NCBI GenBank assembly: GCA_903828955.1
Contig: CAIKOA010000030.1
Span: 1 to 64,000 of the forward strand
Direction: 5' to 3'
Source of the DNA: an uncultured Microcaldota archaeon
GTDB taxonomy: Archaea; Micrarchaeota; Micrarchaeia; Anstonellales; Bilamarchaeaceae
DNA: 64,000 bases
Position 1 is the stretch's first letter. Every line of letters begins with the position of its first letter. This document shows, one piece after another, positions 16,089 through 24,962 of the stretch. A program made the position numbers and the translations under genes. The notes below the pieces were generated by a model, which was given only the letters and a program-made list of their open reading frames with translations, made no database searches and was not told the DNA's origin.

Positions 16089-16497
16089 ATCACATCATCT
16101 CCTTTTTCCTCCCTTTCCCGTTTGTAGTGCCTTGCCTAAAGTTCTCCAATTACCAAACTATGCACATGCCACCTTTGCAAACTTACTTTCCTTCGTAAGT
16201 ATTTATTCCTGTCCCTTGCTTTTTTCGTAAAAAATCCAAAAGAGCGCATCAATTTTGAGTTTTTGAGCAAGTATTCCCCCCATTTTTCATTCCGAGGGGG
16301 ATTAAGTACATTATAATGCGGCGCAAATCGTATTTCACGAGAGAGGAGCCCTTCAGGGGGAGCGCCCCCTAAAGTGCTTCAGCCCCAGCAACCCCCCATA
16401 AATTTGGGGGGTTTATTCTTGAGAAACTGGAGGAAAAAACGCTATTTTTATAAATACAAAGCGAGAATATGCCCTCGTTGTTAAAGGGTAAGGCGGC
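16089..16497. other. 409-nt gene-free interval with three GC hairpins
   Basis: I see no gene. From left to right there is a TATA-like AGTATTTATT serving the minus-strand gene (about 16197-16206), a hairpin of TCCCCC with GGGGGA (about 16275-16301), a hairpin AGGGGG-AGCG-CCCCCT (16355-16370), a perfect 8-bp hairpin AACCCCCC/GGGGGGTT (16390-16413) followed by TTATTCTT, and the SMC promoter box TTTTTATAAATAC near 16444. The middle part could encode a small structured RNA. Confidence 0.45.
16390..16413 (+). terminator. Hairpin, possible terminator before smc
   Basis: AACCCCCC (16390-16397) and GGGGGGTT (16406-16413) pair perfectly around ATAAATTT and run directly into TTTATTCTT. It could end a short transcript starting near the TATA-like CATTATAATG at about 16310. 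No gene is evident upstream on this strand. Confidence 0.35.
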
Positions 16498-19400
16498 ATG
16501 CACATTTCAGGGATAAAAATCAAAGGCTTCAAGTCATTTAAAAAAGTAGACATAGAGCTTCCGCCGGATTTCATCTGCCTCGCAGGCCCTAATGGAAGCG
16601 GAAAAACCAATGTCCTTGACGCGATAAGATTCGTGCTCGGAGAGCAATCCCTCAAATCTTTGCGCGCAAAGAAAGTGCGCGACCTCATTTCCCACAGTTC
16701 AAAATACGCAGAAGTAATCCTCTCATTCAACGACCAGCAGAAATACGAGCTGCGGCGCGCAATCCGCGAAGACGGGAAAATCCGCTACATGCTGAATGGG
16801 AAGCGCGTCACCCGCAGCGCAATCGTGGAGCTGCTCAAAAAATACAACCTGGACGACAGCGGAAGGAACGTGATCGCCCAGGGGGAAGTGCAACACATCG
16901 TGGACATAGGCGGAAAGGAACGCAGGACGATAATCGATTCAGTTGCAGGAATTTCAGAATTCGAAGACAAGAAAGGGGAAGCGATGGGAGAACTAGGAAT
17001 CGTGGATGGAAGGATGAGGGACGGAAACCTCGTCCTCGGCGAGCGCATAAACATCCTGAATGACCTTGCGCGCGAGCGCGAGCAGGCGCTCAAATATTCC
17101 TCTTCGCGCGACACGCTCAGGAAGGCGAAGGCAACCCTTCTGCGCCTCGAGCTTGAAAAGTCCAGCAAGCGCCTCTCGAAAATCCACGAATCCGTCGCGG
17201 AAGCGGAGCAGGCGGCCGGAGAGGCAAAATCCAAAATCGCGGAAATCGACTCCGAAGTTTCCAAAAAAGACAAGGAACGCGCAAAAATCTCAGAGGAAAT
17301 CAGCGTGCGGGGGCAGCGCGACAAGCTCTTCCGCGAAATGGAGGGGGTGAAGTCCGAGCTCTCCTCAAGGCGCCAGGCGCTTCAGGACACCGTTGATAAC
17401 CTGGCCAGGGTGCGCGGCTCGCTTGCGGCCCTCGCCAAGGAGGCCGAAGACGAACAGAAGGCGATAGAATCCCTCTCCAAGGACGCGGCGGGCCTGAAGA
17501 AGCAGCTCGCCCCGTTCGAAGGGCTAAGTTTTGAGCACAAGGAAAGCGAAAGCGTGGCGGCATTGCGCGCCTCGCTGAAATCCGCGGAAGACGAACGCAC
17601 ACTTGTACGCGAGCAGATGCTCCTCATCACCGCAGATATTGAAAAATCCGTCTCACTTGTTGCGGAAAAGGAAAAGGCCCTAGAGCAGGATGCTGGCGCA
17701 GACTCCGCGGCCCAGACCTTCGAATCACTTGAAAAGGAGCTTGGGAAGCTTCGCGCAAACGTGCAGGAAATAGTGGATTCACTGGACAGCCTCTTCTCCC
17801 AGGAAAAAGAGCTGAATATGCAGAATGCGGAACTGGACAAGGAAACCCTCCACATGAGGGAGAAGATTGCAACCCTCCGCGCGCAAACTTCCGCGGCGGC
17901 AATGAGCCCTTCTCTTCAATATGTCGCAGAGCTCAAGGCGGCCGGGGAAGTGGAGGGAATCCACGGAACGGTTGCGGAGCTGATTGAATTCAAGGCAGAT
18001 TACTCAAAGGCAATCGATGCCGCAGGGGGCACAAGGCTCCTCTACGTAGTGGTTGATTCCGCAGATGTTGCGATAAAGGCGATTTCCCTTCTCAAGAAAG
18101 CGGGAAGGGGAAGGGCGACCTTCATCCCGCTCCGGGAAGTGGTTTCCCCAAGAATAGATGCAAAAGGGGGGAAGGGCGCGCTTGCAGAACTCGTGAAATG
18201 CGACCCGCGCTACCGCAAGGCAATCGATTTCGTATTCGGCAACACAATCCTCATAGATGACTCAAAGGAAGCAAAGAAGATGGGGATAGGCGCAGAGCGC
18301 ATGGTCACCCTGGACGGAGACCTATTTGAAAAATCCGGCATAATCACCGGAGGCAATATGCGCTCGGGAATCGCTTCCGCGGCCCAGCTCTCCAAAATGG
18401 ATGCGGAGCTCGATTCCGCGCGCAAGCGGAAAACCGCAATAATGGATGAGCTCACCCGCCTGCGCGAAGAGATGATTGCGCTCCGCAGGGAGAAGGTGGA
18501 GGCGGAAATCGCGCACAAGAAGAAGGAAGTGGATTCCCAGGCGCTCCGCGAAAAGCACTCCGAGCTCGAAAAGAAGGAAAAAAGAAAGCAGGACGTGCTT
18601 TCCGAGATTTCCGCGCTCAAAAAATCCATGGAGTCCGCGCGCAGCAAGCTCGAATCCTACACGCAGAAATCCGAATCCGCGGAAGCCGCGGTGGTTCGCG
18701 TTGCACAGGAGCTCGAAAATGTGTTGAAAGCCGAAAGCTCGCGCATGCAGCTTCTCGAAAAGGAGCAGAAAGAGAAGGTGGAACTGCTTTCCTCGCTCCG
18801 GTCCCGGCACGAAGCCGCGGTGCGCGAAACCGAACTGCGCAAGGAGAGCCTTACGCAGAAAACCGAAAAAATTTCCGAATTCAAGAAGGAAGAGCGCGCC
18901 TTCACAACCAAGGAAGCCTCGATTAAATCCAAAATCTCGGAACTCGAAGGCGAATTGCAGGGAATCGAGACCCGCATAGGGGAAGCGGACAGCGCGGTAA
19001 GCAAGCTCATGGACAAGATAAAGGAATTCGAGGCGCTTCTCCAGGAACTCGGGAAAAAGAAAGGCAAATTCAATGAAGATTTCAACAAACAGGACAAGAA
19101 CCTGGCCACCTACAAGGTCGAGGCGGCTTCCCTTGAAACCCGCGTGGTCGACCTTACCGCAGAACTTGAGGAATTCAAGGAGGTCCCCTCTATTGAAGGG
19201 AAGAAGGAAGAACTCATGGAGCTCATGAAGTCCTCGGAATCCCTGCTTTCCGAGCTTGGGGCGGTAAACCTCTCCGCACCGGAACTCTATGAGCAGAAAT
19301 CCAAGGAAGTCGCGGAAATGAAGGAGAAGATAGAGAGGTTGCGCATAGAAAAGGAAGCAATCATCAACATGATTAACAGCATAGACGACAAGAAGAAGGA

Positions 19401-19914
19401 GGCATATTTCGAGACCTTCCACGCGGTGGACAAGAATTTCCGCGAGCTCTTCACGCACGTAAACATAGGGGAAGGCCACCTCTTCATGGACAAGCCCTCA
19501 ACCCCCTTCGAATCCGGCCTCTTCATAAAAGTGAGGAAGAATGGCCACGACCACGCCCTCGAATCCCTTTCAGGCGGAGAGAAGAGCCTCGTTGCCCTCA
19601 TGTTCGTGTTCGCATTGCAGTTCTACAAGCCCTCTCCATTCTATATATTGGACGAAGTGGATTCCGCCCTTGATAAAATAAACAGCAAGAACCTCGCCAA
19701 TTTGCTCATCCAGCTTGCGCCCCAATCCCAATTCCTGGTCGTAAGCCACAACGACATAATGATGAGCATGGCGAGCGCGGTCCTGGGCGTCTCCAAAGTG
19801 GATGGGGTTTCCAGGATAGTCGGGGTAAAGCTTGAGCGCAAGAGCCTCGCTGCGGTTGCGGCAAATCCCGCCCCTACCCCGCAGGCTCCCCCTCAATCCG
19901 GAAAACAGGCATAG
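16498..19914 (+). CDS. smc: Chromosome segregation ATPase SMC
   Basis: Full-length SMC, 1138 residues. It has the N-terminal ATPase head with Walker A GPNGSGKT (30-37) and VLGEQSLKSLRAKK, a long coiled coil, a hinge at about 470-620 (EVEGIHGTVAELIEF to ATFIPLREV), and a second coiled coil. The C-terminal head has signature LSGGEKSLVALMF near 1023 and Walker B FYILDEVDSALD near 1047. A Pro/Gln-rich tail of about 15 residues ends the protein. It dimerises at the hinge and compacts or segregates DNA. No kleisin (ScpA) gene is adjacent. A TATA box lies about 50 nt upstream. Confidence 0.97.
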   Translation: MHISGIKIKGFKSFKKVDIELPPDFICLAGPNGSGKTNVLDAIRFVLGEQSLKSLRAKKVRDLISHSSKYAEVILSFNDQQKYELRRAIREDGKIRYMLNGKRVTRSAIVELLKKYNLDDSGRNVIAQGEVQHIVDIGGKERRTIIDSVAGISEFEDKKGEAMGELGIVDGRMRDGNLVLGERINILNDLAREREQALKYSSSRDTLRKAKATLLRLELEKSSKRLSKIHESVAEAEQAAGEAKSKIAEIDSEVSKKDKERAKISEEISVRGQRDKLFREMEGVKSELSSRRQALQDTVDNLARVRGSLAALAKEAEDEQKAIESLSKDAAGLKKQLAPFEGLSFEHKESESVAALRASLKSAEDERTLVREQMLLITADIEKSVSLVAEKEKALEQDAGADSAAQTFESLEKELGKLRANVQEIVDSLDSLFSQEKELNMQNAELDKETLHMREKIATLRAQTSAAAMSPSLQYVAELKAAGEVEGIHGTVAELIEFKADYSKAIDAAGGTRLLYVVVDSADVAIKAISLLKKAGRGRATFIPLREVVSPRIDAKGGKGALAELVKCDPRYRKAIDFVFGNTILIDDSKEAKKMGIGAERMVTLDGDLFEKSGIITGGNMRSGIASAAQLSKMDAELDSARKRKTAIMDELTRLREEMIALRREKVEAEIAHKKKEVDSQALREKHSELEKKEKRKQDVLSEISALKKSMESARSKLESYTQKSESAEAAVVRVAQELENVLKAESSRMQLLEKEQKEKVELLSSLRSRHEAAVRETELRKESLTQKTEKISEFKKEERAFTTKEASIKSKISELEGELQGIETRIGEADSAVSKLMDKIKEFEALLQELGKKKGKFNEDFNKQDKNLATYKVEAASLETRVVDLTAELEEFKEVPSIEGKKEELMELMKSSESLLSELGAVNLSAPELYEQKSKEVAEMKEKIERLRIEKEAIINMINSIDDKKKEAYFETFHAVDKNFRELFTHVNIGEGHLFMDKPSTPFESGLFIKVRKNGHDHALESLSGGEKSLVALMFVFALQFYKPSPFYILDEVDSALDKINSKNLANLLIQLAPQSQFLVVSHNDIMMSMASAVLGVSKVDGVSRIVGVKLERKSLAAVAANPAPTPQAPPQSGKQA

Positions 19915-19963
19915 GCAAACGGGGAAAAGGAAAAAAGAAAATTAGAATGGATCTATCCTTATT

Positions 19964-21052
19964 CTATTGTATCGCAATCCCCTTTATTCCGACTATGAAA
20001 TCCCCGGTTGCAGTTATGTTCATCGCAACATCCACGGTCTGGTTGTCGGAAAGCTCCTTATCCGAGGGAATGGAAATAGTCTGGTTTGTGCTCAGGTAGT
20101 ATCCGCCAACAACGTTCGGGAACCTCACATCATACACCGTATCCTTCGTATAGCTATAGTTGGAGCCCAGTTCAGGCTCCCCGCTCGCGGTTATCGTTAG
20201 CACCGAAGGCGGAAGCACAGCCTTGTCCCCGAAGTCCGCCTCAACCTGCGTCCTGTTCACGAAATCCGGAATAACCGTTGCGCTCGTTTCTGAAATGAAG
20301 GTCATGTACGCCTTCTTCATGGAAAGCGTTTCCGTTGCAGAAAGGGCCGGGCTGAACGTAAAGTAGTCCTTTCTAGAGTAGGTCACATTTCCCTTCCCAA
20401 ACTGCGCCTCGAGCTCGGTTGTGTTGAGTGCCCGCTCTTCCCAGGGAACCGAATAAACGTATTTGGCTTTCCCTTCCCCTTCGACTACCCCCTGCCCGGT
20501 AATCTTTGCATCATAGTAATACATCTTTGTCTGCAATATCTTGTCGGTAGTGTTCCCAACTGTTTGCACTGCGATTACGAAGCTTGCAGAATGCCCTGGC
20601 TCCATTACCGGCTCCATGAACAATTGCTGGTAGCCCCCGCTCACCTTCATGGCGCTTCCGTTGTCAAGGGTAAGCACATATTCCTCAGGAAGCCCGACCT
20701 GCACAATCGAAACGGTATCTATCCCGAGGTTCTTGAACTGCGTATAGACCTCTTTTGATTTTGCGGAGTCCCGCAGCGTAATTCTCACATTTCCGCCATC
20801 AAGGTCATCCACCGAAAGGACTTCCGGGTTCGCCTTTATCTGCGTTTTCTGCATGTCCGTCAATCCGTTTGCAAAAAGGAACGCGCCGTAAGAATAGATT
20901 GTAATGTTCACGTTTGCGGTGCCCGTGTGCTGCGAAGTGTCGGCGGTAGTGCGCACCCCGGCCCAATTGCTTACCGTCATTGCAAACGGCTCCAGCAGGA
21001 ACAGGAGCGCTAAACCTACGACTAACACTTTAATTAAGAGGCCGTTATCCAT
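19964..21052 (-). CDS. Membrane-anchored extracellular protein, unknown
   Basis: Not recognised. I chose the ATG at 21052, which gives MDNGLLIKVLVVGLALLFLL, a short N-terminus followed by one membrane segment; GTGGTG lies 8 nt upstream and a TATA-like TTTAAAA about 30 nt upstream. The remaining 340 residues are rich in Thr, Ser, Val and Asn with alternating hydrophobic patterns, suggesting beta-rich extracellular domains and potential N-glycosylation sites (NTT, NVT, NYS, NRT). The C-terminus has no second anchor. It is probably a surface protein held by its N-terminal helix. Confidence 0.7.
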   Translation of the reverse strand: MDNGLLIKVLVVGLALLFLLEPFAMTVSNWAGVRTTADTSQHTGTANVNITIYSYGAFLFANGLTDMQKTQIKANPEVLSVDDLDGGNVRITLRDSAKSKEVYTQFKNLGIDTVSIVQVGLPEEYVLTLDNGSAMKVSGGYQQLFMEPVMEPGHSASFVIAVQTVGNTTDKILQTKMYYYDAKITGQGVVEGEGKAKYVYSVPWEERALNTTELEAQFGKGNVTYSRKDYFTFSPALSATETLSMKKAYMTFISETSATVIPDFVNRTQVEADFGDKAVLPPSVLTITASGEPELGSNYSYTKDTVYDVRFPNVVGGYYLSTNQTISIPSDKELSDNQTVDVAMNITATGDFIVGIKGIAIQ

Positions 21053-21141
21053 CAAAAGCACCACACTAGATTGGGGAGAAAACCATTTTAAACCAAACTG
21101 GGGCATATATACTTTCCTTATCGAGAGAAATAGGTGTATTA

Positions 21142-21786
21142 ATGGTAGAGAAAGGAGACTTTATACTCGTAGAAGTTGAAGGAAAGGACGAAACAGGAAG
21201 GGTTTTCGATTCCACCAAGGGAGAGATCGCAAAGCAGCTCCACGGGCAGGAAAGGCCCCTCCTTGTAATTTACGGGATGGACAAGCTCATCCTCGGGCTC
21301 CACAAGGCCCTCTCGAACATGAAGAAGGGCGAGGAAAAGAGCATCAAGATCAGCCCGAAGGAGGCATTCGGCGACCGGAAGAAGGAGCTGGTGCGCATAA
21401 TGTCGCTTTCAGAATTCGCAAAGCACAACGTAGAGCCCAAGCCCGGCCTCGTAATCCACGTGGATACGGATACTGGAAGGCTCTATGGAAACATAAAGAG
21501 CGTGAATGCGGGAAGGGTGATGGTGGATTTCAACCACCCGATTGCGGGGCAGAACGTTTCCTACGAGATAAAGCTCATTGATATTCTCGCAACTCCGGAA
21601 GCAAAAGTGAAAGCGCTCATGGACTACCTTGGCTTGGAAGGCACGTTTACGCTCAAAGACGGCATTCTTGAAGCAAAATGCAAGAAGAAGGAAGGGCAGG
21701 ATTACGAAGTGGGAAAGACGATGTTCCTGATTACCGCGCGCACGAAGATTCCAGGGGTTAAGAAAGTTGATTTGAAGGAAGATTGA
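21142..21786 (+). CDS. FKBP-type peptidyl-prolyl isomerase, SlyD-like
   Basis: Archaeal FKBP with inserted-in-flap domain, 214 residues. The split FKBP domain spans about 1-150, with VEGKDETGRVFDST, VIYGMDKLILGLHKAL and KKGEEKSIKISPKEAFGDR; the IF chaperone insert follows, and the return strand VMVDFNHPIAGQNVSYEIKL closes the domain. A C-terminal extension of about 65 residues matches the longer archaeal FKBPs (26-28 kDa class). It probably acts as a cytoplasmic folding helper. AATAGGTG lies before the ATG, and the gene is 4 nt upstream of the next one. Confidence 0.93.
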   Translation: MVEKGDFILVEVEGKDETGRVFDSTKGEIAKQLHGQERPLLVIYGMDKLILGLHKALSNMKKGEEKSIKISPKEAFGDRKKELVRIMSLSEFAKHNVEPKPGLVIHVDTDTGRLYGNIKSVNAGRVMVDFNHPIAGQNVSYEIKLIDILATPEAKVKALMDYLGLEGTFTLKDGILEAKCKKKEGQDYEVGKTMFLITARTKIPGVKKVDLKED

Positions 21787-21790
21787 CTAA

Positions 21791-22576
21791 ATGTGCAGGA
21801 TTTGCGACTCGGCCTCAGCAAGCGTATCGTACCTCTCCATGCTTGAGAAGATGGGGAAGGAGGACGAGGGGCGTTTCGAAGCCGCAAAGCTCTTCCTGGA
21901 CAAGTTCCCTTCCCTCTCAAATAACCTCTATACCTCCTTGAAATGGCCCACAGCTTTCCTGAGGCCCCTTTTCGAGGCAAGGGTCGCATTCGCTGTGCCC
22001 ACAAATTATTTCCAGCAGCTTCTCCTGGACGGGGAGAAATCCGGAAACCATTTTTCAAACGGCTCCACGCGCTCCCTTTCCTTTTCCAAGGACAAGCTCA
22101 TTCTTTTTTCCAAAACGGTTGCGCAGGAAGCGGGAAAGCCTTTCCTTTCGAGCCTTCTTTTCACGCATTTTGAAAAAGGGGAGTATTCTGTTGCATACGA
22201 CGGGCAGGATTTGCACATTTCCGTTGATTGCGAAAAACCCCTGAAGAACCTGATTTCCGGGAATGTTGAAAAGAAGAATATAAAATTCGACTTTTTCCAC
22301 CAGAACATGGAAGGGAGAATCATCTCAAAGGAAGAGGCAATGCAATCCTCCTATGTGAAGAAGGCGCTTGGGACGCACGGGGACCCGCGCTCCCTTCTTG
22401 CTTCCTCGGACCTTGAAGGATACGTGGTTTCCGTGCACCACTTTTCGCCGCATCCGTTCATGCTCCAGAACTCCAAGGATTTCGGGTTCGAATCATTCAG
22501 GCAATTCCAGGAGAACACGCTTGACTATTTCCTCGAGCATTTAGGAATGAAGAAAGGCGAGCCCTACAAGTCCTGA
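21791..22576 (+). CDS. Unknown protein co-transcribed with FKBP
   Basis: Not recognised. The 261-residue, apparently soluble protein has no signal peptide or membrane segment. Near the start is a CRIC pair (residues 2 and 5). The N-terminal 60 residues look helical, the middle has mixed segments, and the C-terminal third contains several His and Phe (SVHHFSPHPFMLQ). It follows FKBP by 4 nt and so is translated from the same message. Confidence 0.62.
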   Translation: MCRICDSASASVSYLSMLEKMGKEDEGRFEAAKLFLDKFPSLSNNLYTSLKWPTAFLRPLFEARVAFAVPTNYFQQLLLDGEKSGNHFSNGSTRSLSFSKDKLILFSKTVAQEAGKPFLSSLLFTHFEKGEYSVAYDGQDLHISVDCEKPLKNLISGNVEKKNIKFDFFHQNMEGRIISKEEAMQSSYVKKALGTHGDPRSLLASSDLEGYVVSVHHFSPHPFMLQNSKDFGFESFRQFQENTLDYFLEHLGMKKGEPYKS

Positions 22577-22604
22577 GAACTAAAAATAGAAAAAGAGAAT
22601 AAGC

Positions 22605-23465
22605 TCATTTCAATTTCTGAGGGAAAAGCGAATACCCCGCCACCTTGTACATCAGGTTTGCGGCGAAAAGCTCGCTCACAACGCTTCCCTTTATGGGCGC
22701 AAGCTCGACCAAATCAAACCCGACCACTTTCTTCTTTTTGCAAACTTCCTTGAGAAGTGAAATTCCCTGCCTGAAGCTTATCCCTCCCGGGCAAGGGGTC
22801 CCAACCCCAGGAACTTCCGAAGGGTCAAACCCATCTATATCTATTGTAATATATACAATATCTCCAAGAGCAGCAAGCACATCCTCATTCCTGAATTCGC
22901 TTCCCCAGACTGTTCCCTTCGCCCTTTTCCGGATGTAGTCTGCGCATTCTATGCTCATGCTCCGCACCCCGACCTGGGCGCACCTTGGCACCAAATCCCG
23001 GATTCTTCTCATTGCGCATGCATGCGAATATTTGCTTCCCTGGTATTCATTGCGGAGGTCCGCATGCGCATCAATCTGCAAAACCGAAACGCTAGGGTAT
23101 TTTTTCACAATTGCCGCAACCGCGCCCGAAGAGATCGAATGCTCGCCCCCGAGGGTAATTGGGAATTTGCCCGCATCAAGTATTTTCTTAACTCCTGCTT
23201 CCACATCCGCAACTACATCCTCAGGCTTCCTTTTCCCTCCCTTCACCGGCTTCATGACGTGGAATCCTTGCGGAAACGCCTCTCCTATTGTTTCCATTCC
23301 CAAGTCAATATCATACTCTTCAACTTCAAGGCTTCCTTCCATTATCGCCCTGGGCCCGTTCTCAGCGCCTCCCCGAAAGCAAACCGTTCCTGCATACGGG
23401 ACCGGAAGTATGCACACTCTGGCCTTCTCAAAAGGCGCATTCCGCTCTAAGAATTGCAATTCCAT
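22605..23465 (-). CDS. speB: Agmatinase / arginase-family ureohydrolase
   Basis: Mn-dependent ureohydrolase, probably converting agmatine to putrescine and urea. The metal-binding motifs are complete: GGEHSIS, DAHADLRNEYQG, SHACAMRRI and DIDGFDPSEVPGVGTP. From the ATG at 23465 it is 286 residues, the usual size. The frame continues far upstream, but that part is antisense to the Mut7-C gene and unlike the family. A TATA-like AATAAAAAG lies 22-30 nt upstream of 23465, supporting a leaderless start; an ATG at 23483 would add MKKKGS. Confidence 0.92.
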   Translation of the reverse strand: MELQFLERNAPFEKARVCILPVPYAGTVCFRGGAENGPRAIMEGSLEVEEYDIDLGMETIGEAFPQGFHVMKPVKGGKRKPEDVVADVEAGVKKILDAGKFPITLGGEHSISSGAVAAIVKKYPSVSVLQIDAHADLRNEYQGSKYSHACAMRRIRDLVPRCAQVGVRSMSIECADYIRKRAKGTVWGSEFRNEDVLAALGDIVYITIDIDGFDPSEVPGVGTPCPGGISFRQGISLLKEVCKKKKVVGFDLVELAPIKGSVVSELFAANLMYKVAGYSLFPQKLK

Positions 23466-23517
23466 GCTCCCTTTTTTCTTCATACTCTTTTTATTGTTTT
23501 GCAGCCACGAGTTAACT

Positions 23518-24009
23518 ATGGAGAATCTCCTGCTGGATGAAATGCTCAGGCGCACCGCAACATGGTGCAGGATTCTGGGAATCGATACGGAATTCTTCGG
23601 GGGCGGAGGAGACGATGCGCTGCTTGCCCAGGCAAAGAAAGAAGGAAGGATTCTAATCACCCGCGACATGGCCCTTTCGAAAAGGTGCCCGAAACTCGGC
23701 ATAAAGTGCATCCTTCTCTCAAGCGAAAAAGCAGAAGAGCAGATTGCGCAGATTATTTCCGAAACAGGCGCGCAGCTATTTTTCCCGCAGGAGATGCGCT
23801 GCCCGGAATGCAACGGGGAGCTTGGGATTGCCCCGGCAGACTCCGTTAAGGAGGAAGTCCCCCCGCACATAGCAAGCGAGCACGAAGAGTTCTGGAAATG
23901 CAAAAAATGCGGCAAAATCTATTGGGAAGGGAGCCACTGGAAGAACATAAAAGAATTCTACGGCCGGGTTCTTGCACTTCTGGAAAAAGGAAAGACGGAG
24001 AAAACTTGA
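23518..24009 (+). CDS. Mut7-C RNase-domain protein with zinc ribbon
   Basis: 163-residue archaeal Mut7-C family protein, a PIN-like ribonuclease fold. The start LLLDEMLRRTATWCRILGIDT holds the first Asp, and GRILITRDMALSKR the next acidic residue. The C-terminal zinc ribbon is CPECNGEL with CKKCGKIYW (two CxxC pairs). I chose the ATG at 23518; further upstream the frame is antisense to agmatinase. It is divergent from agmatinase with about 50 nt between starts. It may be an RNA nuclease; the substrate is unknown. Confidence 0.87.
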   Translation: MENLLLDEMLRRTATWCRILGIDTEFFGGGGDDALLAQAKKEGRILITRDMALSKRCPKLGIKCILLSSEKAEEQIAQIISETGAQLFFPQEMRCPECNGELGIAPADSVKEEVPPHIASEHEEFWKCKKCGKIYWEGSHWKNIKEFYGRVLALLEKGKTEKT

Positions 24010-24050
24010 GGGAAAGAAAAGCTTTAAATCCCCGCTTCCGAAGCGAACCT

Positions 24051-24962
24051 ATGGCAGAGAAGAAGGGACTTCCACCAATCGAGCCGACTCCCAGGGATTT
24101 TCTTTTCAAATTAAAGGAATATTACACTCTAGTCCGTTTTGAGCACGCAATAATGCTCGCAATTGCGGTATTGATCGGGATTACCGTTACTTTCGGAGGA
24201 ATTCCTCCAATCGATGTAATTTTTCTTCTTGCCCTGATAGTCCCGGTATTCAGCGAGATGGGCTCCTTTGCGCTCAACGATTACCTTGATTTGGAAACCG
24301 ACCGGATAAACGGGAAAACAGAGCGGCCGCTTGTTCGCGGCGCATTCCCCCCGATCCATGCGTTAATAATCGCAATATTCTCCTTTGCGGCTTCGCTCGC
24401 CGCAGCCTACTTCATAAACACAATCGCTTTTGCAATCGCAATCGCATACAATCTCTTTGCAATCCTCTATGACATCAAGTTGAAGGACCTTCCCCTTCTC
24501 GGCAACCTTTTCATCGCAACAACGATGGCGATTCCCTTCCTTTTCGGAAGCTATGCATATGGAATTGTGCCTTCCCAGACAATCTGGATAATTGCGGCAC
24601 TTGGATTCGTTGCAGGCCTTGCGCGGGAAATAGTGAAATCCGTTGAAGATGTTGAAGGAGATTCCAAGGCAAGGAAATCCATGACGCTCCCGATTGCAAT
24701 CGGAAAGGGCCCCTCAGTATTCTTTGCGGCAATCCTCTTCGTCCTTTTCATTCCGCTCTCAATAGTCCCGTATATGGTTGAGCTCAAGCTCTCCTTTGTT
24801 TCGGGAATATTCCTGGGGCTTGCAGATTCCGCAATACTAATCGTCGCGCTCTACCTCCTCTATATACGGAATGAGAAAAAGTTTTCAGTTGTGCGGAAAT
24901 ATTCGCTTGCCGCGCTTTTCTGCGGGCTGCTCTCCCTACTGATTGCATCGCTTGGCTTCTAA
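24051..24962 (+). CDS. UbiA-family prenyltransferase (probable DGGGP synthase)
   Basis: 303-residue polytopic membrane enzyme with about eight or nine helices. The first Asp-rich motif is NDYLDLETDRINGKTERPL and the second is DVEGDSKARKS, together binding the prenyl diphosphate through Mg. In archaea the usual member is digeranylgeranylglyceryl phosphate synthase, adding the second geranylgeranyl chain to the lipid backbone; that is the likeliest role but other UbiA reactions are possible. The ATG at 24051 lies about 27 nt after TTTAAAT, a leaderless start. An extended frame upstream runs through the preceding gene and is not used. Confidence 0.86.
   Translation: MAEKKGLPPIEPTPRDFLFKLKEYYTLVRFEHAIMLAIAVLIGITVTFGGIPPIDVIFLLALIVPVFSEMGSFALNDYLDLETDRINGKTERPLVRGAFPPIHALIIAIFSFAASLAAAYFINTIAFAIAIAYNLFAILYDIKLKDLPLLGNLFIATTMAIPFLFGSYAYGIVPSQTIWIIAALGFVAGLAREIVKSVEDVEGDSKARKSMTLPIAIGKGPSVFFAAILFVLFIPLSIVPYMVELKLSFVSGIFLGLADSAILIVALYLLYIRNEKKFSVVRKYSLAALFCGLLSLLIASLGF

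Noticed and set aside
18322-19479. 385-codon minus-strand open frame inside smc
   Set aside because: It is the antisense shadow of the Glu/Lys-rich coiled coil, giving Phe/Leu-rich random sequence; the smc reading is unambiguous.
23466-23915. N-terminal extension of agmatinase, about 150 codons open upstream
   Set aside because: It is antisense to the Mut7-C gene, has Ser/Cys-rich random composition, and agmatinases of normal length begin at 23465 behind a TATA box.
23898-24050. Extended start for the UbiA prenyltransferase
   Set aside because: The extra 51 codons lie in another frame of the Mut7-C gene and include the promoter; the leaderless ATG at 24051 fits the family.
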